Positions 5,447 through 14,702 of a DNA stretch of 32,599 bases are shown here, one piece after another. The notes under the pieces were generated by a model, which searched no databases, was not told the DNA's origin, and saw nothing but the letters and a program-made list of their open reading frames with translations. A program made the position numbers and the translations under genes. Source of the DNA: Pseudomonadota bacterium (lineage in GTDB: Bacteria > Pseudomonadota > Gammaproteobacteria > Burkholderiales > JABEVD01). Position 1 is the first letter of the stretch. Each line of letters starts with the position of its first letter. Location of the stretch: positions 1 through 32,599 of the forward strand of contig JAJZTT010000013.1 of assembly GCA_021848705.1 (NCBI GenBank). The letters are read 5' to 3'.

Positions 5447-7924
5447 GTGCTCGGCAGGCTGCTCGTCCTGCAGCAATCGATGGACATGCTCCCTGACGAA
5501 CGACACATGTCCGACTTTCTCTGCACCGCCCTGCTCGACATTCCGGGGATCAGGGCATGCAGCCTGCATTTCAGCCCAGCAGAGCCAACCCCGGATGCCG
5601 GGGAAATCATCCTCATCCGCAGCCCCAGGGAATGTTTCGGCGAGCTTCGGCTCAAACTGGATGACAGTGAAGCGTATCAGTCCTACCGCCCTTTCCTCGA
5701 CAACATCGCCCAATCCTTCGCCACCGTGCTCGAAAATCGCAGGAATGCTTCAGGCCTTTCGGAGGCGAATCGCAGGCTCAACAGGCTTGTCGACGAACTC
5801 GAGCAAAAGGTTCTGGAGCGAACGAGCGACATCATGAATGCCCGCCAGGCCCTGGAGACCAGCGAGGAAAGGCTCCGTCTCGCACTCGATGCTTCCAGCG
5901 AAGGAATTTGGGACTGGGATCTCGAGTCCGGCCTGGCCTATCTTTCCCCCCATTTCTACCAGATGTCCGGATACGATCCGCAGGGCGTCACGCCGGATTT
6001 CGATTTTTTCAAATCCATCGTCCATCCCGAGGATCTCGCCTCCTTCGTTTCTTCCATCCGGGACCATCTGGAAGGAAGAACTTCCTCCAGCGATGTCGAG
6101 TACCGCATGATCACCCGATCCGGCGCAATCCTATGGGTCCGGGAAAAGGGCAAGGTGATCGATCGCGATGCGCATGGAAAGCCGCTCAGGATGGTCGGCA
6201 CAATCGTCGACATCTCCAGCCTGAAGGAAAAGGAGGCCGCATTGCGGCTCGCGGGACAGGTTTATTCGAGCAGCAGCGAAGCGATCTTCGTAGCGAACTC
6301 GGAGAACTCCATCATCGCGGTCAACCCCGCCTTTTCAGAGATCACCGGCTACCCTGAGCCGGAAGCGATTGGAAAGGATTTCTCCTTCCTGAGCGAGAGA
6401 TTGCTCGACGAATCCACCCATCTGGAAATCCTGCGTTCCCTGAAGGAGTCCGGAAGATGGCATGGTGAAATCCTTCAAAGGCGCAGGAAAGGCGAGGTCT
6501 TTCCCGTTCAACTCACCATCGATACCGTATCCAGGGACGACGGCAGCGTCTATCGACGCATCGGACTTTTCATGGACATCACTGAAAGGAGGAAATCCGA
6601 GGAAATCATCTGGCGGCAGGCCAACTTCGATGTGCTCACCGGCCTCCCGAACCGGAGGATGTTTCTGGAAAGGCTGGACCAGGAAATTCGCAAGGCCAAT
6701 CGCGCGAAGGAAAGGATTGCACTTCTTTTCGTGGATCTGGACAGGTTCAAGGATGTCAACGACTCGCTCGGACACCATTTCGGCGATCTTCTGCTCATCG
6801 AGGCGGCAAGACGTCTCGAAAGCTGCGTCCGCGAAACCGACTCCGTGGCGCGCCTGGGTGGAGACGAATTCACCGTGATCCTCACCGGGATCCGCTCCCG
6901 TATGGATGTGGACAGGAGCGCAGCGGAAATCGTGGACAGGCTGGCCGCGCCCTACCGCCTCGGCAACGAGCAGCTGATCATTTCAGCAAGCGTCGGCATC
7001 ACGCTGTTTCCAGACGACGAATCGAGTTTCGAACAGCTTCTGAAATTCGCCGATCAGGCCATGTATGCCTCCAAGGAAAAGGGAAGGAACCGTTACAGCT
7101 ATTACAATCCTTCGCTCCAGGATGCGGTACAGAAAAGGGTACAGCTTTCTTCAGAACTCGGCCATGCGCTGGAAAACCATGAATTCATCCTGCACTTCCA
7201 GCCGATCGTTGAGCTTTCCACGAACAAAATCCTCAAGGCGGAGGCCCTGGTGCGCTGGCTTCACCCCTCCCGTGGACTGATCAGTCCGTCGGACTTCATT
7301 CCCCTTGCGGAAGAAACCGGACTCATCGTTCCGATCGGGGAATGGGTTTTCAGGGAAGCCATTTCCTCGGCCAGGAAATGGAGCAGCTTCATCGAAGGAA
7401 ATTTCCAGGTCAGCATCAACCTCTCGCCGGCCCAATTCAGGGCGGACTCCACCTGGACCGGAATCCTCCTGCAGAACTCGGGAGGGAAAATCGCGATCGA
7501 GATCACCGAAGGATTGCTGCTCAACCGCGACGGCCAGACCATGGAGAAGCTTTCCAGCCTGAGAAAAGCCGGGGTCGCCATCTCTCTCGACGATTTCGGT
7601 ACCGGGTATTCCTCCCTTTCCTATCTCAAGCAGTTCGATATAGACTTTCTGAAGATCGACCAGTCCTTCGTGCGGGACATGGCGAGCGACGCATCCGATT
7701 TCGCGCTATGCGAGGCGATCATCGTGATGGCGCACAAGCTTGGCATTTCCGTCATCGCGGAAGGGATCGAGACGCACGAGCAGAGGATTCTTCTCGGCAA
7801 CATGGGATGCGATTACGGCCAGGGTTTCCTTTTCGGGAAACCGGTCCCGGCCATGGAGTTCGGCAAGCGCATATCCAGGGAAAAGGCTAGAGCCAGCTGC
7901 GAGACCGATACCTCATCCATCTGA
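5447..7924 (+). CDS. PAS-PAS-GGDEF-EAL bifunctional c-di-GMP enzyme
   Basis: 825 aa, soluble. Residues 1-100 form an N-terminal region I do not firmly recognise, perhaps a degenerate GAF (SMDMLPDERHMSDFLCTALL). Then come a coiled coil (about 103-140), PAS 1 (about 141-258), PAS 2 (about 268-384), GGDEF (about 390-550) and EAL (about 570-815). The cyclase signature RLGGDEF is intact (GGDEF 471-475), with an inhibitory-site RETD (462-465) at the usual 5-residue spacing. The phosphodiesterase signatures EALVRW (599-), DDFGTGYSSL, FLKIDQSF and IAEGIET are also intact. Both activities are therefore possible. The start is uncertain: GTG at 5447 is used, but the frame is open further upstream across the MEDS stop (including a CTG at 5417). 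Transcription likely ends at the hairpin 7995-8020. Confidence 0.93.
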   Translation: MLGRLLVLQQSMDMLPDERHMSDFLCTALLDIPGIRACSLHFSPAEPTPDAGEIILIRSPRECFGELRLKLDDSEAYQSYRPFLDNIAQSFATVLENRRNASGLSEANRRLNRLVDELEQKVLERTSDIMNARQALETSEERLRLALDASSEGIWDWDLESGLAYLSPHFYQMSGYDPQGVTPDFDFFKSIVHPEDLASFVSSIRDHLEGRTSSSDVEYRMITRSGAILWVREKGKVIDRDAHGKPLRMVGTIVDISSLKEKEAALRLAGQVYSSSSEAIFVANSENSIIAVNPAFSEITGYPEPEAIGKDFSFLSERLLDESTHLEILRSLKESGRWHGEILQRRRKGEVFPVQLTIDTVSRDDGSVYRRIGLFMDITERRKSEEIIWRQANFDVLTGLPNRRMFLERLDQEIRKANRAKERIALLFVDLDRFKDVNDSLGHHFGDLLLIEAARRLESCVRETDSVARLGGDEFTVILTGIRSRMDVDRSAAEIVDRLAAPYRLGNEQLIISASVGITLFPDDESSFEQLLKFADQAMYASKEKGRNRYSYYNPSLQDAVQKRVQLSSELGHALENHEFILHFQPIVELSTNKILKAEALVRWLHPSRGLISPSDFIPLAEETGLIVPIGEWVFREAISSARKWSSFIEGNFQVSINLSPAQFRADSTWTGILLQNSGGKIAIEITEGLLLNRDGQTMEKLSSLRKAGVAISLDDFGTGYSSLSYLKQFDIDFLKIDQSFVRDMASDASDFALCEAIIVMAHKLGISVIAEGIETHEQRILLGNMGCDYGQGFLFGKPVPAMEFGKRISREKARASCETDTSSI

Positions 7925-7985
7925 TACGAAATATTCCCTTAACATTGGGAGCGTATAGTTCGCTCATGCATCATTGCATACCCTC

Positions 7986-9551
7986 CTAATCTTGGCCCGC
8001 TCCCGAGCGGGCGTTTTTTTGCTCCCGGTTCCACCAGCCCCCGCCAAGCGCCTGGTAGAGGGCGGCCGTATCTCCCAGCCTGCCGACTTGCGCCTGAACC
8101 AGCGCGATTTGCGCCAGTTTCAGATTCTGCTCGGCCTGCAATGTCGCCATGTAGCTCACCGCTCCCGTTTCATACTGCTTTTTGACGAGCTCGAATGCGT
8201 TTCCGGCGGCACGCTCTCCGTCGGCCGCAGCGCGCAACGTCTTTGCATCCGATTGCAGCGCATGAAGCGTGTCTGCCACATTCTGCAGGGCGGCAATCAC
8301 CGTGCTCCTGTATTGCGCTCCCGCCTGAAGGAGCGCCTGTTTCGCCGCGCGCGATTTCGCCCGGAGCGTCCCCCCGTCGAAAATGGTATAGGCGACGTTC
8401 GCTGTGAGATCGAAGAATCCACCTCCTGCCTTGAACATCCAGCCTGGGGTCGCAGCCATCCCGCCGATTGCGCCTGTCACCGCGAACTGCGGAAGGGTAT
8501 TCGCCACGGCAACCCCGGCCTGTGCGCTCGCATCGTGCAGCGCTTCTTCTGCAGCCCTCACGTCCGGCCTCTGTTCCACGATCCTGGATGGAAGACTGAT
8601 CGGCAAACTTTCGGGAAGGTGCAGATCTTCGAGCCGGAATGTCTCGGCGACGTCCTCGTCGGGCGCATTGCCGGCAAGCGCACGGACCAGGTCCCGGGTC
8701 TGTTCGAGGCGATTCTGCAGCGGAATGAGCGCCTGCTCCATGGAGGCAAGCGCTGATTCCTGCGAAGAAATGTCCACTCCGGAAATCTCGCCCAGTTCCA
8801 TCTCTTTCCTGGAAAGATCCAGCAATTCCCGGTTGATCTGCACCATTCTTTGCGTCGCATCGATCTGGGCACGCAGCGAAGCTTCCGCAAAAGCCGCCGC
8901 GACCACATTGGAAGCGAGGGTGATGTAAGTCGCCTCGAGCTGGAATTTCTGCAGATTTTCCTGTGCCTTCGCCGACTCGACCATCCTGCGGTTTAGCCCG
9001 AAAACGTCCGGTACATAGCCCACCGTGAGCTGCGCGACATGGAAATTGTAATAGACCGGGGCATTGTAGGGAGCCGGGCCGGCCGGATTCGAATAGGTCT
9101 GGATCACGCTGCCATTCCCCTGCACTCCGGGAGAATTTCCGCCCATATTGCCTGCAAGCTTGTTTCTGGAAGGAGAATAGCTGATTCCCAGTGTCGGCAG
9201 GAAAAAACCTTCCTGCGCCACCGTGTTTTCCTGCGCCTGCCTGAGCGCGGCCTGGGCGGAATCGATTTCAGGATTCGCCCTGAATGCCCGCTCGATCAGG
9301 GAATCGAGCGCCTTCGATCCGAAAAGCTTCCACCAGTCGAAGGGAATCGAGGCCTTCGGATCGAAATGCTGCACACTTCCATCCAGAACCGGCGAGGATG
9401 CCGTGACTTTCCCGAGATTCTTCTCCGGGGAATAAGCTTTCGAAGCAGGAGGAGGAGGGCGCTTGAAATCAGGACCGACCGCGCACCCCGAAAACAGGAG
9501 CAGCGTCGCAAGGGATATTCCGATTTTCCCGCAATGGAATCCTTTTTTCAT
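7986..9551 (-). CDS. RND efflux outer-membrane lipoprotein (NodT/CusC family)
   Basis: 521 aa. A lipoprotein signal peptide with lipobox LFSGC puts the acylated Cys at 23, followed by AVGPDFKRPPPP, the classic 'vGPdY..P' start of NodT/OprM proteins. Two outer-membrane-efflux repeats follow (about 70-260 and 290-490), with the second-repeat signature LPSRIVEQRPDVRAAE. The family forms trimeric channels that join inner-membrane RND pumps to the outside. The length is a little above the usual 450-480 aa. The start ATG at 9551 overlaps the stop of the pump gene (ATGA), so this is the last gene of the adaptor-pump-channel operon. Its C-terminal codons (NARSGAGQD) are formed by the terminator hairpin of the convergent gene. 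Confidence 0.93.
   Translation of the reverse strand: MKKGFHCGKIGISLATLLLFSGCAVGPDFKRPPPPASKAYSPEKNLGKVTASSPVLDGSVQHFDPKASIPFDWWKLFGSKALDSLIERAFRANPEIDSAQAALRQAQENTVAQEGFFLPTLGISYSPSRNKLAGNMGGNSPGVQGNGSVIQTYSNPAGPAPYNAPVYYNFHVAQLTVGYVPDVFGLNRRMVESAKAQENLQKFQLEATYITLASNVVAAAFAEASLRAQIDATQRMVQINRELLDLSRKEMELGEISGVDISSQESALASMEQALIPLQNRLEQTRDLVRALAGNAPDEDVAETFRLEDLHLPESLPISLPSRIVEQRPDVRAAEEALHDASAQAGVAVANTLPQFAVTGAIGGMAATPGWMFKAGGGFFDLTANVAYTIFDGGTLRAKSRAAKQALLQAGAQYRSTVIAALQNVADTLHALQSDAKTLRAAADGERAAGNAFELVKKQYETGAVSYMATLQAEQNLKLAQIALVQAQVGRLGDTAALYQALGGGWWNREQKNARSGAGQD
7995..8020 (+). terminator. Rho-independent terminator after the GGDEF-EAL gene
   Basis: GCCCGCTC-CC-GAGCGGGC, an 8-bp perfect GC-rich stem, is followed after one base by seven T residues on the plus strand. 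It ends the PAS/MEDS/GGDEF-EAL transcript. It lies inside the last codons of the oppositely oriented outer-membrane lipoprotein gene. Confidence 0.88.
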
Positions 9552-12500
9552 TCCAGTTCCGCCTTTGTTTCCGCCACCATCGGCTCACGCCTAGAGAACA
9601 TCATGATGAGCACCGGCAATACCGTGAGAATCAGGAAGGGGGCGAGCAGCATGCCGCCGACCACAACCAGCGCCAGGGGTTTTTGCACCTGCGAACCGAT
9701 CCCGGAGGAGACGGCTGCGGGAACGAGGCCCACGCAAGCGACGATGCAGGTCATCATCACCGGCCTCAACTGGATCTGACAGGTTCTGAGCATTGCGCTC
9801 ATCCTGTCCATGCCGATTTCGATCTGGCTGTTGTAATAGGAAACGACGATGATTCCATCCATGGCCGCGATCCCGAACAGCGCAACGAAGCCGATCGCAG
9901 CCGATACGCTGAAAGGCGTTCCGGTGAGGAACAGGGCGAAGATCCCGCCGAGCAGGGCCATCGGGATCACGCTGGCTGCGAGCAGCACTTCCCTGAGAGA
10001 TCCGAAATTGATGAAAAGCAGAATCCCGATCAGCAGGATGGCAATCGGCACCACCACGGCGAGACGCTGCATCGCATCCTTGAGATTTCCGAATTCACCC
10101 ACCCATTCCATCCGGTAGCCTCCCGGCATTTTCACCTGCTCTTCCACCTTGCGTTGCGCCTCCAGCACCGCTGTGCCGAGATCCCGGCCTCTTACGCTGA
10201 ACTTGATCGGGATGTATCTTTCCTGGTGCTCCCGGTAGATGAAGGCCGCGCCCGAAACCAGCTTCACGTCCGCGACGTCGACCAGGGGAATCTGGACCAC
10301 TCCGTTTCCGCCCGGATCCGGGGCGCCGATCGTGATGTGGCGGATCGCGTCGAGATTCTGCCGGTATTGCGGAGCCAGCCTGACCATGATCGGGAAATGC
10401 CGGTCGCTCCCGTCTTCGTAAAGGTCTCCCGCCGCCTGGCCTCCGATTGCCGCCTGCACCGTCGAATTGATGTCTCCGGGGGCAAGGCCGTAGCGGGCGG
10501 CCCGCTTCCTGTCTATGTCGATCCGCACGGTCGGTTGCCCCAGCGAATTGAACACCGCGAGATCGGTGATCCCGGGGACGGTTTTCATCACCGCCTCGAT
10601 CTCGTTCGCGGTTTTCTCCAGCGTCTCCAGATCATTGCCGAAGAGCTTCACGGAATTCTCCCCCTTCACCCCGGACGCTGCCTCTTCGACATTGTCCTCG
10701 ATGTACTGGGAAAAATTGAATTCAACCCCCGGAAAATTGTCGCGAAGTTCTGCGGTCATCTGTTCGGTGAGCTTTTCCTTGTTCACTCCCTTGGGCCAGG
10801 AGTCGAACGGCTTCAGGGGAACAAAAAATTCCGCATTGAAGAATCCGGTCGCATCGGTTCCGTCATCCGGTCTGCCATGCTGGGAGACCACTTTCTCGAC
10901 TTCCGGATATTTCCCGATGATGAGCCTCATCCTGTTCACATAGCCGTCCCCTTCCTCAAGAGAAATCGATGGGGGCATGGTGGCCCGGATCCAAAGGTTC
11001 CCTTCCTCGAGCTTCGGCAGAAACTCCAGACCGAGGTTTCTTGCGGCAAGAATGGCGAGAACGGATAGCAGCGCCACTGTACCGAGCGTGATCGCCTTTC
11101 TTTTCAGCGCCATTTCCACGAGCGGCGTATAGCCTCTCCTCAGGCTTCTCACGATGATGGTTTCCACTTCCTCGACCTGAAGCGGAAGCAGGAGGGAGGA
11201 GAGGGCTGGGGAGACCGTGAAGGTCGCAATCAGCCCGCCTGCGATCGCATACGCATAGGTCGTCGCCATCGGTCCGAAGATGTGTCCTTCGATTCCGGAG
11301 AGCGTGAAAAGCGGCAGGAATCCTGCGATGATGATCGCTGCCGAGAACAGGATCGCCTTGTTCACTTCGGTGGCGGAATTCGCGATGACGTTGAATTTCC
11401 CCCTGAGCCCGGTGCTCACCTTCGCCCGGTGGAGAAGCGATTCGCCCACATGGCGGGAAGCCCAGCTTTCGGCAAGATGCCTGAAGATGTTTTCGACCAT
11501 GATCACCGAAGCATCCACGACGAGGCCGAAATCGATCGCGCCCATGGAAAGCAGGTTGGCCGATTCCCCCCTCAGCACCATCAGCGCCACCGCGAAGGCA
11601 AGCGCGAAGGGAATGGTGGCCGCCACGATGACCGCACTCCTCAGGTTGCCGAGAAAGATCCATTGCAGCACAAAGATCAGGATCACGCCCGAAAGCATGT
11701 TGTGCAGGACGGTATGGGTCGTGACCTCGATCAGCCCTTTCCGGTCATAGATCCGCTCGATCTTCACGCCCGGAGGCAGGATGTTCGAGGAATTGATGTG
11801 CCTGACTTCTGCTTCCACCTTCTCGATGGTCGGCATGCTCTGCGCGCCGCGCCGCATCAGGACGATGCCCTGCACGATGTCGTCCTCGCCGTCGATTCCG
11901 GCGATGCCGAGTCTGGGAAGATGCCCAACCGTCACCTTCGCCACATCGCTGAGGAATACCGGGGTCCCCTTGTTCGAAGTGAGCATGGTGTTTCTCAGGG
12001 TATCCATGGAATGGATGAGACCGACCCCCCTCACCACTGCAGCCTGTGGCCCGAAATTCACAGTCTGTCCGCCCACGTTGATGTTGCTGTTGCCGATCGC
12101 CTGCAGCACCTGAGGAAGGGTGAGACCATGATTCATCAGTTTTTTCTGATCTATGGTGACTTCATAGGCCTTGGTCTTTCCTCCCCATCCGTTCACGTCG
12201 ATCACGCCGGGAATGGCCTTGAATCTCCTCTCCAGGATCCAGTCCTCGATGGTCTTGAGGTCGGTGACCGAATATCCTGGAGGCCCCACCACCCTGTACC
12301 GATAGATCTCTCCGATCGGGCTCGTCGGCGAAATCTGCGGCTGAACCCCGTTGGGAAGCGGTGGGAGCTGGGAAAGTTTGTTGATCACCCATTGCTGCGC
12401 CTGCTCGTAGGTGAAATCGTATGTGAAGCTCACCTTGACATCGGATAGCCCGAAAAGTGAAATGGTGCGGACGCTGGTGACGTTGGGGATGCCAGACATC

Positions 12501-12712
12501 TGCACTTCGATCGGGATGGTGATGTAGCGCTCGATCTCCTCGGCAGACTGACCGCTGCTCTGGGTGATGATGTCGACCGAAGGCGGCACCGGGTCCGGAT
12601 AGGCCTCGATGTTGAGCTTGATGAAGCAGATGACACCGGTGACGAGCATGAGCGAGAAAAGCGCCACCACCAGGACGCGCTGCGTGAGCGCAAACTTTAC
12701 GATTGCATTCAT
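9548..12712 (-). CDS. HME-type RND efflux pump (CzcA/CusA family)
   Basis: 1054 aa, with 12 membrane segments expected and two large periplasmic loops. The membrane motif GAIDFGLVVDASVIMVEN has Asp394, Asp400 and Glu407 with the 6/7 spacing of the proton-relay residues of CzcA (D402/D408/E415), which puts it in the heavy-metal (HME) branch. In the region where CusA has its copper/silver methionines, the sequence reads IEDNVEEAASGVKGENSVKL without Met, so a divalent cation is more likely than Cu(I)/Ag(I). That is inference, and an organic or other substrate is not excluded. The start overlaps the adaptor stop and the stop overlaps the lipoprotein start (both ATGA), so translation is coupled. 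The divergent OmpR-type regulator and kinase are its probable controllers. Confidence 0.92.
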   Translation of the reverse strand: MNAIVKFALTQRVLVVALFSLMLVTGVICFIKLNIEAYPDPVPPSVDIITQSSGQSAEEIERYITIPIEVQMSGIPNVTSVRTISLFGLSDVKVSFTYDFTYEQAQQWVINKLSQLPPLPNGVQPQISPTSPIGEIYRYRVVGPPGYSVTDLKTIEDWILERRFKAIPGVIDVNGWGGKTKAYEVTIDQKKLMNHGLTLPQVLQAIGNSNINVGGQTVNFGPQAAVVRGVGLIHSMDTLRNTMLTSNKGTPVFLSDVAKVTVGHLPRLGIAGIDGEDDIVQGIVLMRRGAQSMPTIEKVEAEVRHINSSNILPPGVKIERIYDRKGLIEVTTHTVLHNMLSGVILIFVLQWIFLGNLRSAVIVAATIPFALAFAVALMVLRGESANLLSMGAIDFGLVVDASVIMVENIFRHLAESWASRHVGESLLHRAKVSTGLRGKFNVIANSATEVNKAILFSAAIIIAGFLPLFTLSGIEGHIFGPMATTYAYAIAGGLIATFTVSPALSSLLLPLQVEEVETIIVRSLRRGYTPLVEMALKRKAITLGTVALLSVLAILAARNLGLEFLPKLEEGNLWIRATMPPSISLEEGDGYVNRMRLIIGKYPEVEKVVSQHGRPDDGTDATGFFNAEFFVPLKPFDSWPKGVNKEKLTEQMTAELRDNFPGVEFNFSQYIEDNVEEAASGVKGENSVKLFGNDLETLEKTANEIEAVMKTVPGITDLAVFNSLGQPTVRIDIDRKRAARYGLAPGDINSTVQAAIGGQAAGDLYEDGSDRHFPIMVRLAPQYRQNLDAIRHITIGAPDPGGNGVVQIPLVDVADVKLVSGAAFIYREHQERYIPIKFSVRGRDLGTAVLEAQRKVEEQVKMPGGYRMEWVGEFGNLKDAMQRLAVVVPIAILLIGILLFINFGSLREVLLAASVIPMALLGGIFALFLTGTPFSVSAAIGFVALFGIAAMDGIIVVSYYNSQIEIGMDRMSAMLRTCQIQLRPVMMTCIVACVGLVPAAVSSGIGSQVQKPLALVVVGGMLLAPFLILTVLPVLIMMFSRREPMVAETKAELE

Positions 12713-13884
12713 GGCTTCTGGTTCATTCCCAGCGTGATCGCCCGATCGATGAAAAGCGTTCCACTGGTGATGATTTTCTCCCCACCCTCGAGGCCGGACA
12801 GGATTTCGACCATACCATCCTGATGCCGGGTTCGTCCCAGCCCGACTTTCCGGATCGAGATGCTTCTGTCCGGGTTCACCACGTAGACCCGTGCGTTTTC
12901 ACCTTCGTAGACGATGGCACTTTGAGGAACCCCCGGTGATTGGCTTTCCTTCCCGACGAGGATGCTGAAGCTCGCGAACATCTCCGCCTTCAGCTTCCCT
13001 TCCGAATTCTCAATCACCGCCCTGACGGGAAGCCTGCGCGTCGCAGGATCCACAGAAGGGGCGACCCAGGAGATTTTCGCCCTGAACACCCGGTCCGGAA
13101 AAGCGAGCACTTTCACCTCCACCGGCTCGCCCACTTCGACCTTGCCCGCATCCACTTCGCGGACATTGGCAACCAGCCAGACCTTCGAAAGATCACCCAC
13201 GGTGAACAAGGCCGTAGCGGTTCCGCTGGCCACACTTCCCACATTCTGTCCCGGTCCCACCTGGCGCTTGATCACCGTTCCCGTGATCGGGGAACGGACC
13301 AGTGCATCCGGCCCCCCCCCTGCATTCCCGCCCTTTTCCATCGCACCGATTTCGCTTGCGCTCTTGCCGAGGATCATGAGTCTTTCCCGGACCGCCCTGA
13401 GATTGGCTGCGGCAACCGCAAGATCAGAGCGGCTTTGCTGCCAGTCCTTCAGCGCACCCGATCTGGAAAGATAGAGGGCATGCTGGCGCTTTTCGTTTGC
13501 TTCGGCGAGAGCTTCCTGCGCGAGCGCAGCCTGCAGATCGCTTTGCGCCTGGACCGATTCGCCTGCGGCAATGGCGGCCAGGGGCTGCCCCCTTTTCACG
13601 GCCGAGCCCGGCTCGACCAGGATCCTGGTCACTCTCCCCGTATATGGAGAAAAAACCTGGGTGACCGCATCGTCATTGTAGGCAATGCTACCCTCGGTCC
13701 TGATCTCGGTACGGAAGCTCATCTTGCTGACCGGCTCGACCTGCAGATTGAGCCACTGCTGCTTTGTGGGCCGGAACGATCCGTCCCCTGCTGCGTTCGC
13801 AGCTCCGGGCAAAAGATGGAATCCAAGGATGGCTGCCATTGCCGCCGATTTCAGCCAGCCGCTTCTGGTCAGATTGTTTGACAT
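12709..13884 (-). CDS. RND periplasmic adaptor (membrane fusion protein, CzcB/CusB-like)
   Basis: 391 aa. An N-terminal signal peptide (about 1-31, ending GAANA-AGDG) leads into a periplasmic protein. The biotinyl-lipoyl-like halves are visible in FSPYTGRVTRILVEPGSAVK (about 78-97) and SPITGTVIKRQVGPGQNV, separated by an alpha-helical hairpin (about 108-175). A beta-barrel follows (VWLVANVREVDAGKVEVGEP), then a membrane-proximal domain (ARVYVVNPDRSISIRKVGLG). It links the inner-membrane pump to the outer-membrane channel. It has no His-rich or Met-rich metal-binding extension, unlike some CzcB proteins. It is the first gene of the efflux operon and lies 149 bp from the divergent response regulator. 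Confidence 0.92.
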   Translation of the reverse strand: MSNNLTRSGWLKSAAMAAILGFHLLPGAANAAGDGSFRPTKQQWLNLQVEPVSKMSFRTEIRTEGSIAYNDDAVTQVFSPYTGRVTRILVEPGSAVKRGQPLAAIAAGESVQAQSDLQAALAQEALAEANEKRQHALYLSRSGALKDWQQSRSDLAVAAANLRAVRERLMILGKSASEIGAMEKGGNAGGGPDALVRSPITGTVIKRQVGPGQNVGSVASGTATALFTVGDLSKVWLVANVREVDAGKVEVGEPVEVKVLAFPDRVFRAKISWVAPSVDPATRRLPVRAVIENSEGKLKAEMFASFSILVGKESQSPGVPQSAIVYEGENARVYVVNPDRSISIRKVGLGRTRHQDGMVEILSGLEGGEKIITSGTLFIDRAITLGMNQKP

Positions 13885-13896
13885 TTCGGTATTCCC

Positions 13897-13945
13897 ATAT
13901 GCTGAAGGTCCCGCGGCACGCCGGGGATGCGAGCCCGAAGCATAT
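13897..13945. promoter_or_regulatory. Divergent control region with 7-bp inverted repeat
   Basis: The 149-bp gap between the efflux operon (minus) and the OmpR-type regulator (plus) must hold both promoters. The arms ATATGCT (13897-13903) and AGCATAT (13939-13945) form an inverted repeat separated by 35 bp, close to the efflux start. A role as operator is possible, but the arms are short. Downstream on the plus strand, CATAAA just before the regulator start is a weak -10 candidate. Confidence 0.35.
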
Positions 13946-14033
13946 CACAGAGACCTTTACTCGGTCCTTACACTTCACGATCTTGCTAGAAACCTTTCGA
14001 ACCCATAAAATCCATGAAAAATCCGGAGGAAAC

Positions 14034-14702
14034 ATGAGATTGATGCTTGCTGAGGACGATATGGTCCTGAGGGACGGGCTGACGAGATCGCTCGTGCAAT
14101 CCGGCTACGTCGTTGACACGGCAAGCAATGGCCAGGAAGCGGATCACGCCCTTTCGGTGCAGAATTACGATCTGCTCATCCTGGATCTCGGGCTCCCCAA
14201 ACTGGACGGCCTCGAAGTGCTGAGAAGATTGAGATTCCGTGACAAGGCCACTCCCGTCCTCATTCTCACCGCCCGGGACTCCATCGAGGACCGCGTCTCC
14301 GGCCTGGATCTCGGCGCAGACGACTATCTCACCAAGCCTTTCGACCTTTCCGAACTGGAAGCACGCGTCCGTGCGCTGGTGCGGAGAGGGCAGGGTGCGC
14401 ACAGCAATGTCATGCGCCATGGCCCCCTCACCCTCAATTTCGCAGGCAGGCGCGCCTACATGAACGACCAGCCGCTGGATCTTTCCGCCCGCGAGCTGGG
14501 TGTCCTCGAAATCCTGATGATGAAGGCGGGGCAGGTGGTCGGGAAGGACCAGCTCGTCGACAAGCTGAGCAACTGGGAGGAAGGGATCGGTCACAACGCG
14601 ATCGAGGTGTATGTGCACAGGCTGAGAAAGAAGCTCGAACCTGCAGGCATCCAGATCCGCACCATCCGGGGACTGGGTTACCTGCTCGAAAAGGAGCAAT
14701 GA
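14034..14702 (+). CDS. OmpR-family response regulator (TctD/QseB-like)
   Basis: 222 aa. Receiver domain 1-118: AEDD acidic pair, phospho-acceptor Asp51 in LLILDLGLPKLDG, Thr in LILTARD, and Lys in YLTKPF. The C-terminal winged helix (about 125-220) shows LDLSARELGVLEILMM, IEVYVHRLRKKL and IRTIRGLGYLL. The track begins at 13764, but the ATG at 14034 has a near-ideal Shine-Dalgarno (CCGGAGGAAAC) and fits the family start MRLMLAEDD. The stop overlaps the kinase start (ATGA). The pair faces the RND efflux operon, the usual arrangement for CzcRS/CusRS-type control of metal efflux. It probably activates that operon, but this has not been shown. Confidence 0.93.
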   Translation: MRLMLAEDDMVLRDGLTRSLVQSGYVVDTASNGQEADHALSVQNYDLLILDLGLPKLDGLEVLRRLRFRDKATPVLILTARDSIEDRVSGLDLGADDYLTKPFDLSELEARVRALVRRGQGAHSNVMRHGPLTLNFAGRRAYMNDQPLDLSARELGVLEILMMKAGQVVGKDQLVDKLSNWEEGIGHNAIEVYVHRLRKKLEPAGIQIRTIRGLGYLLEKEQ

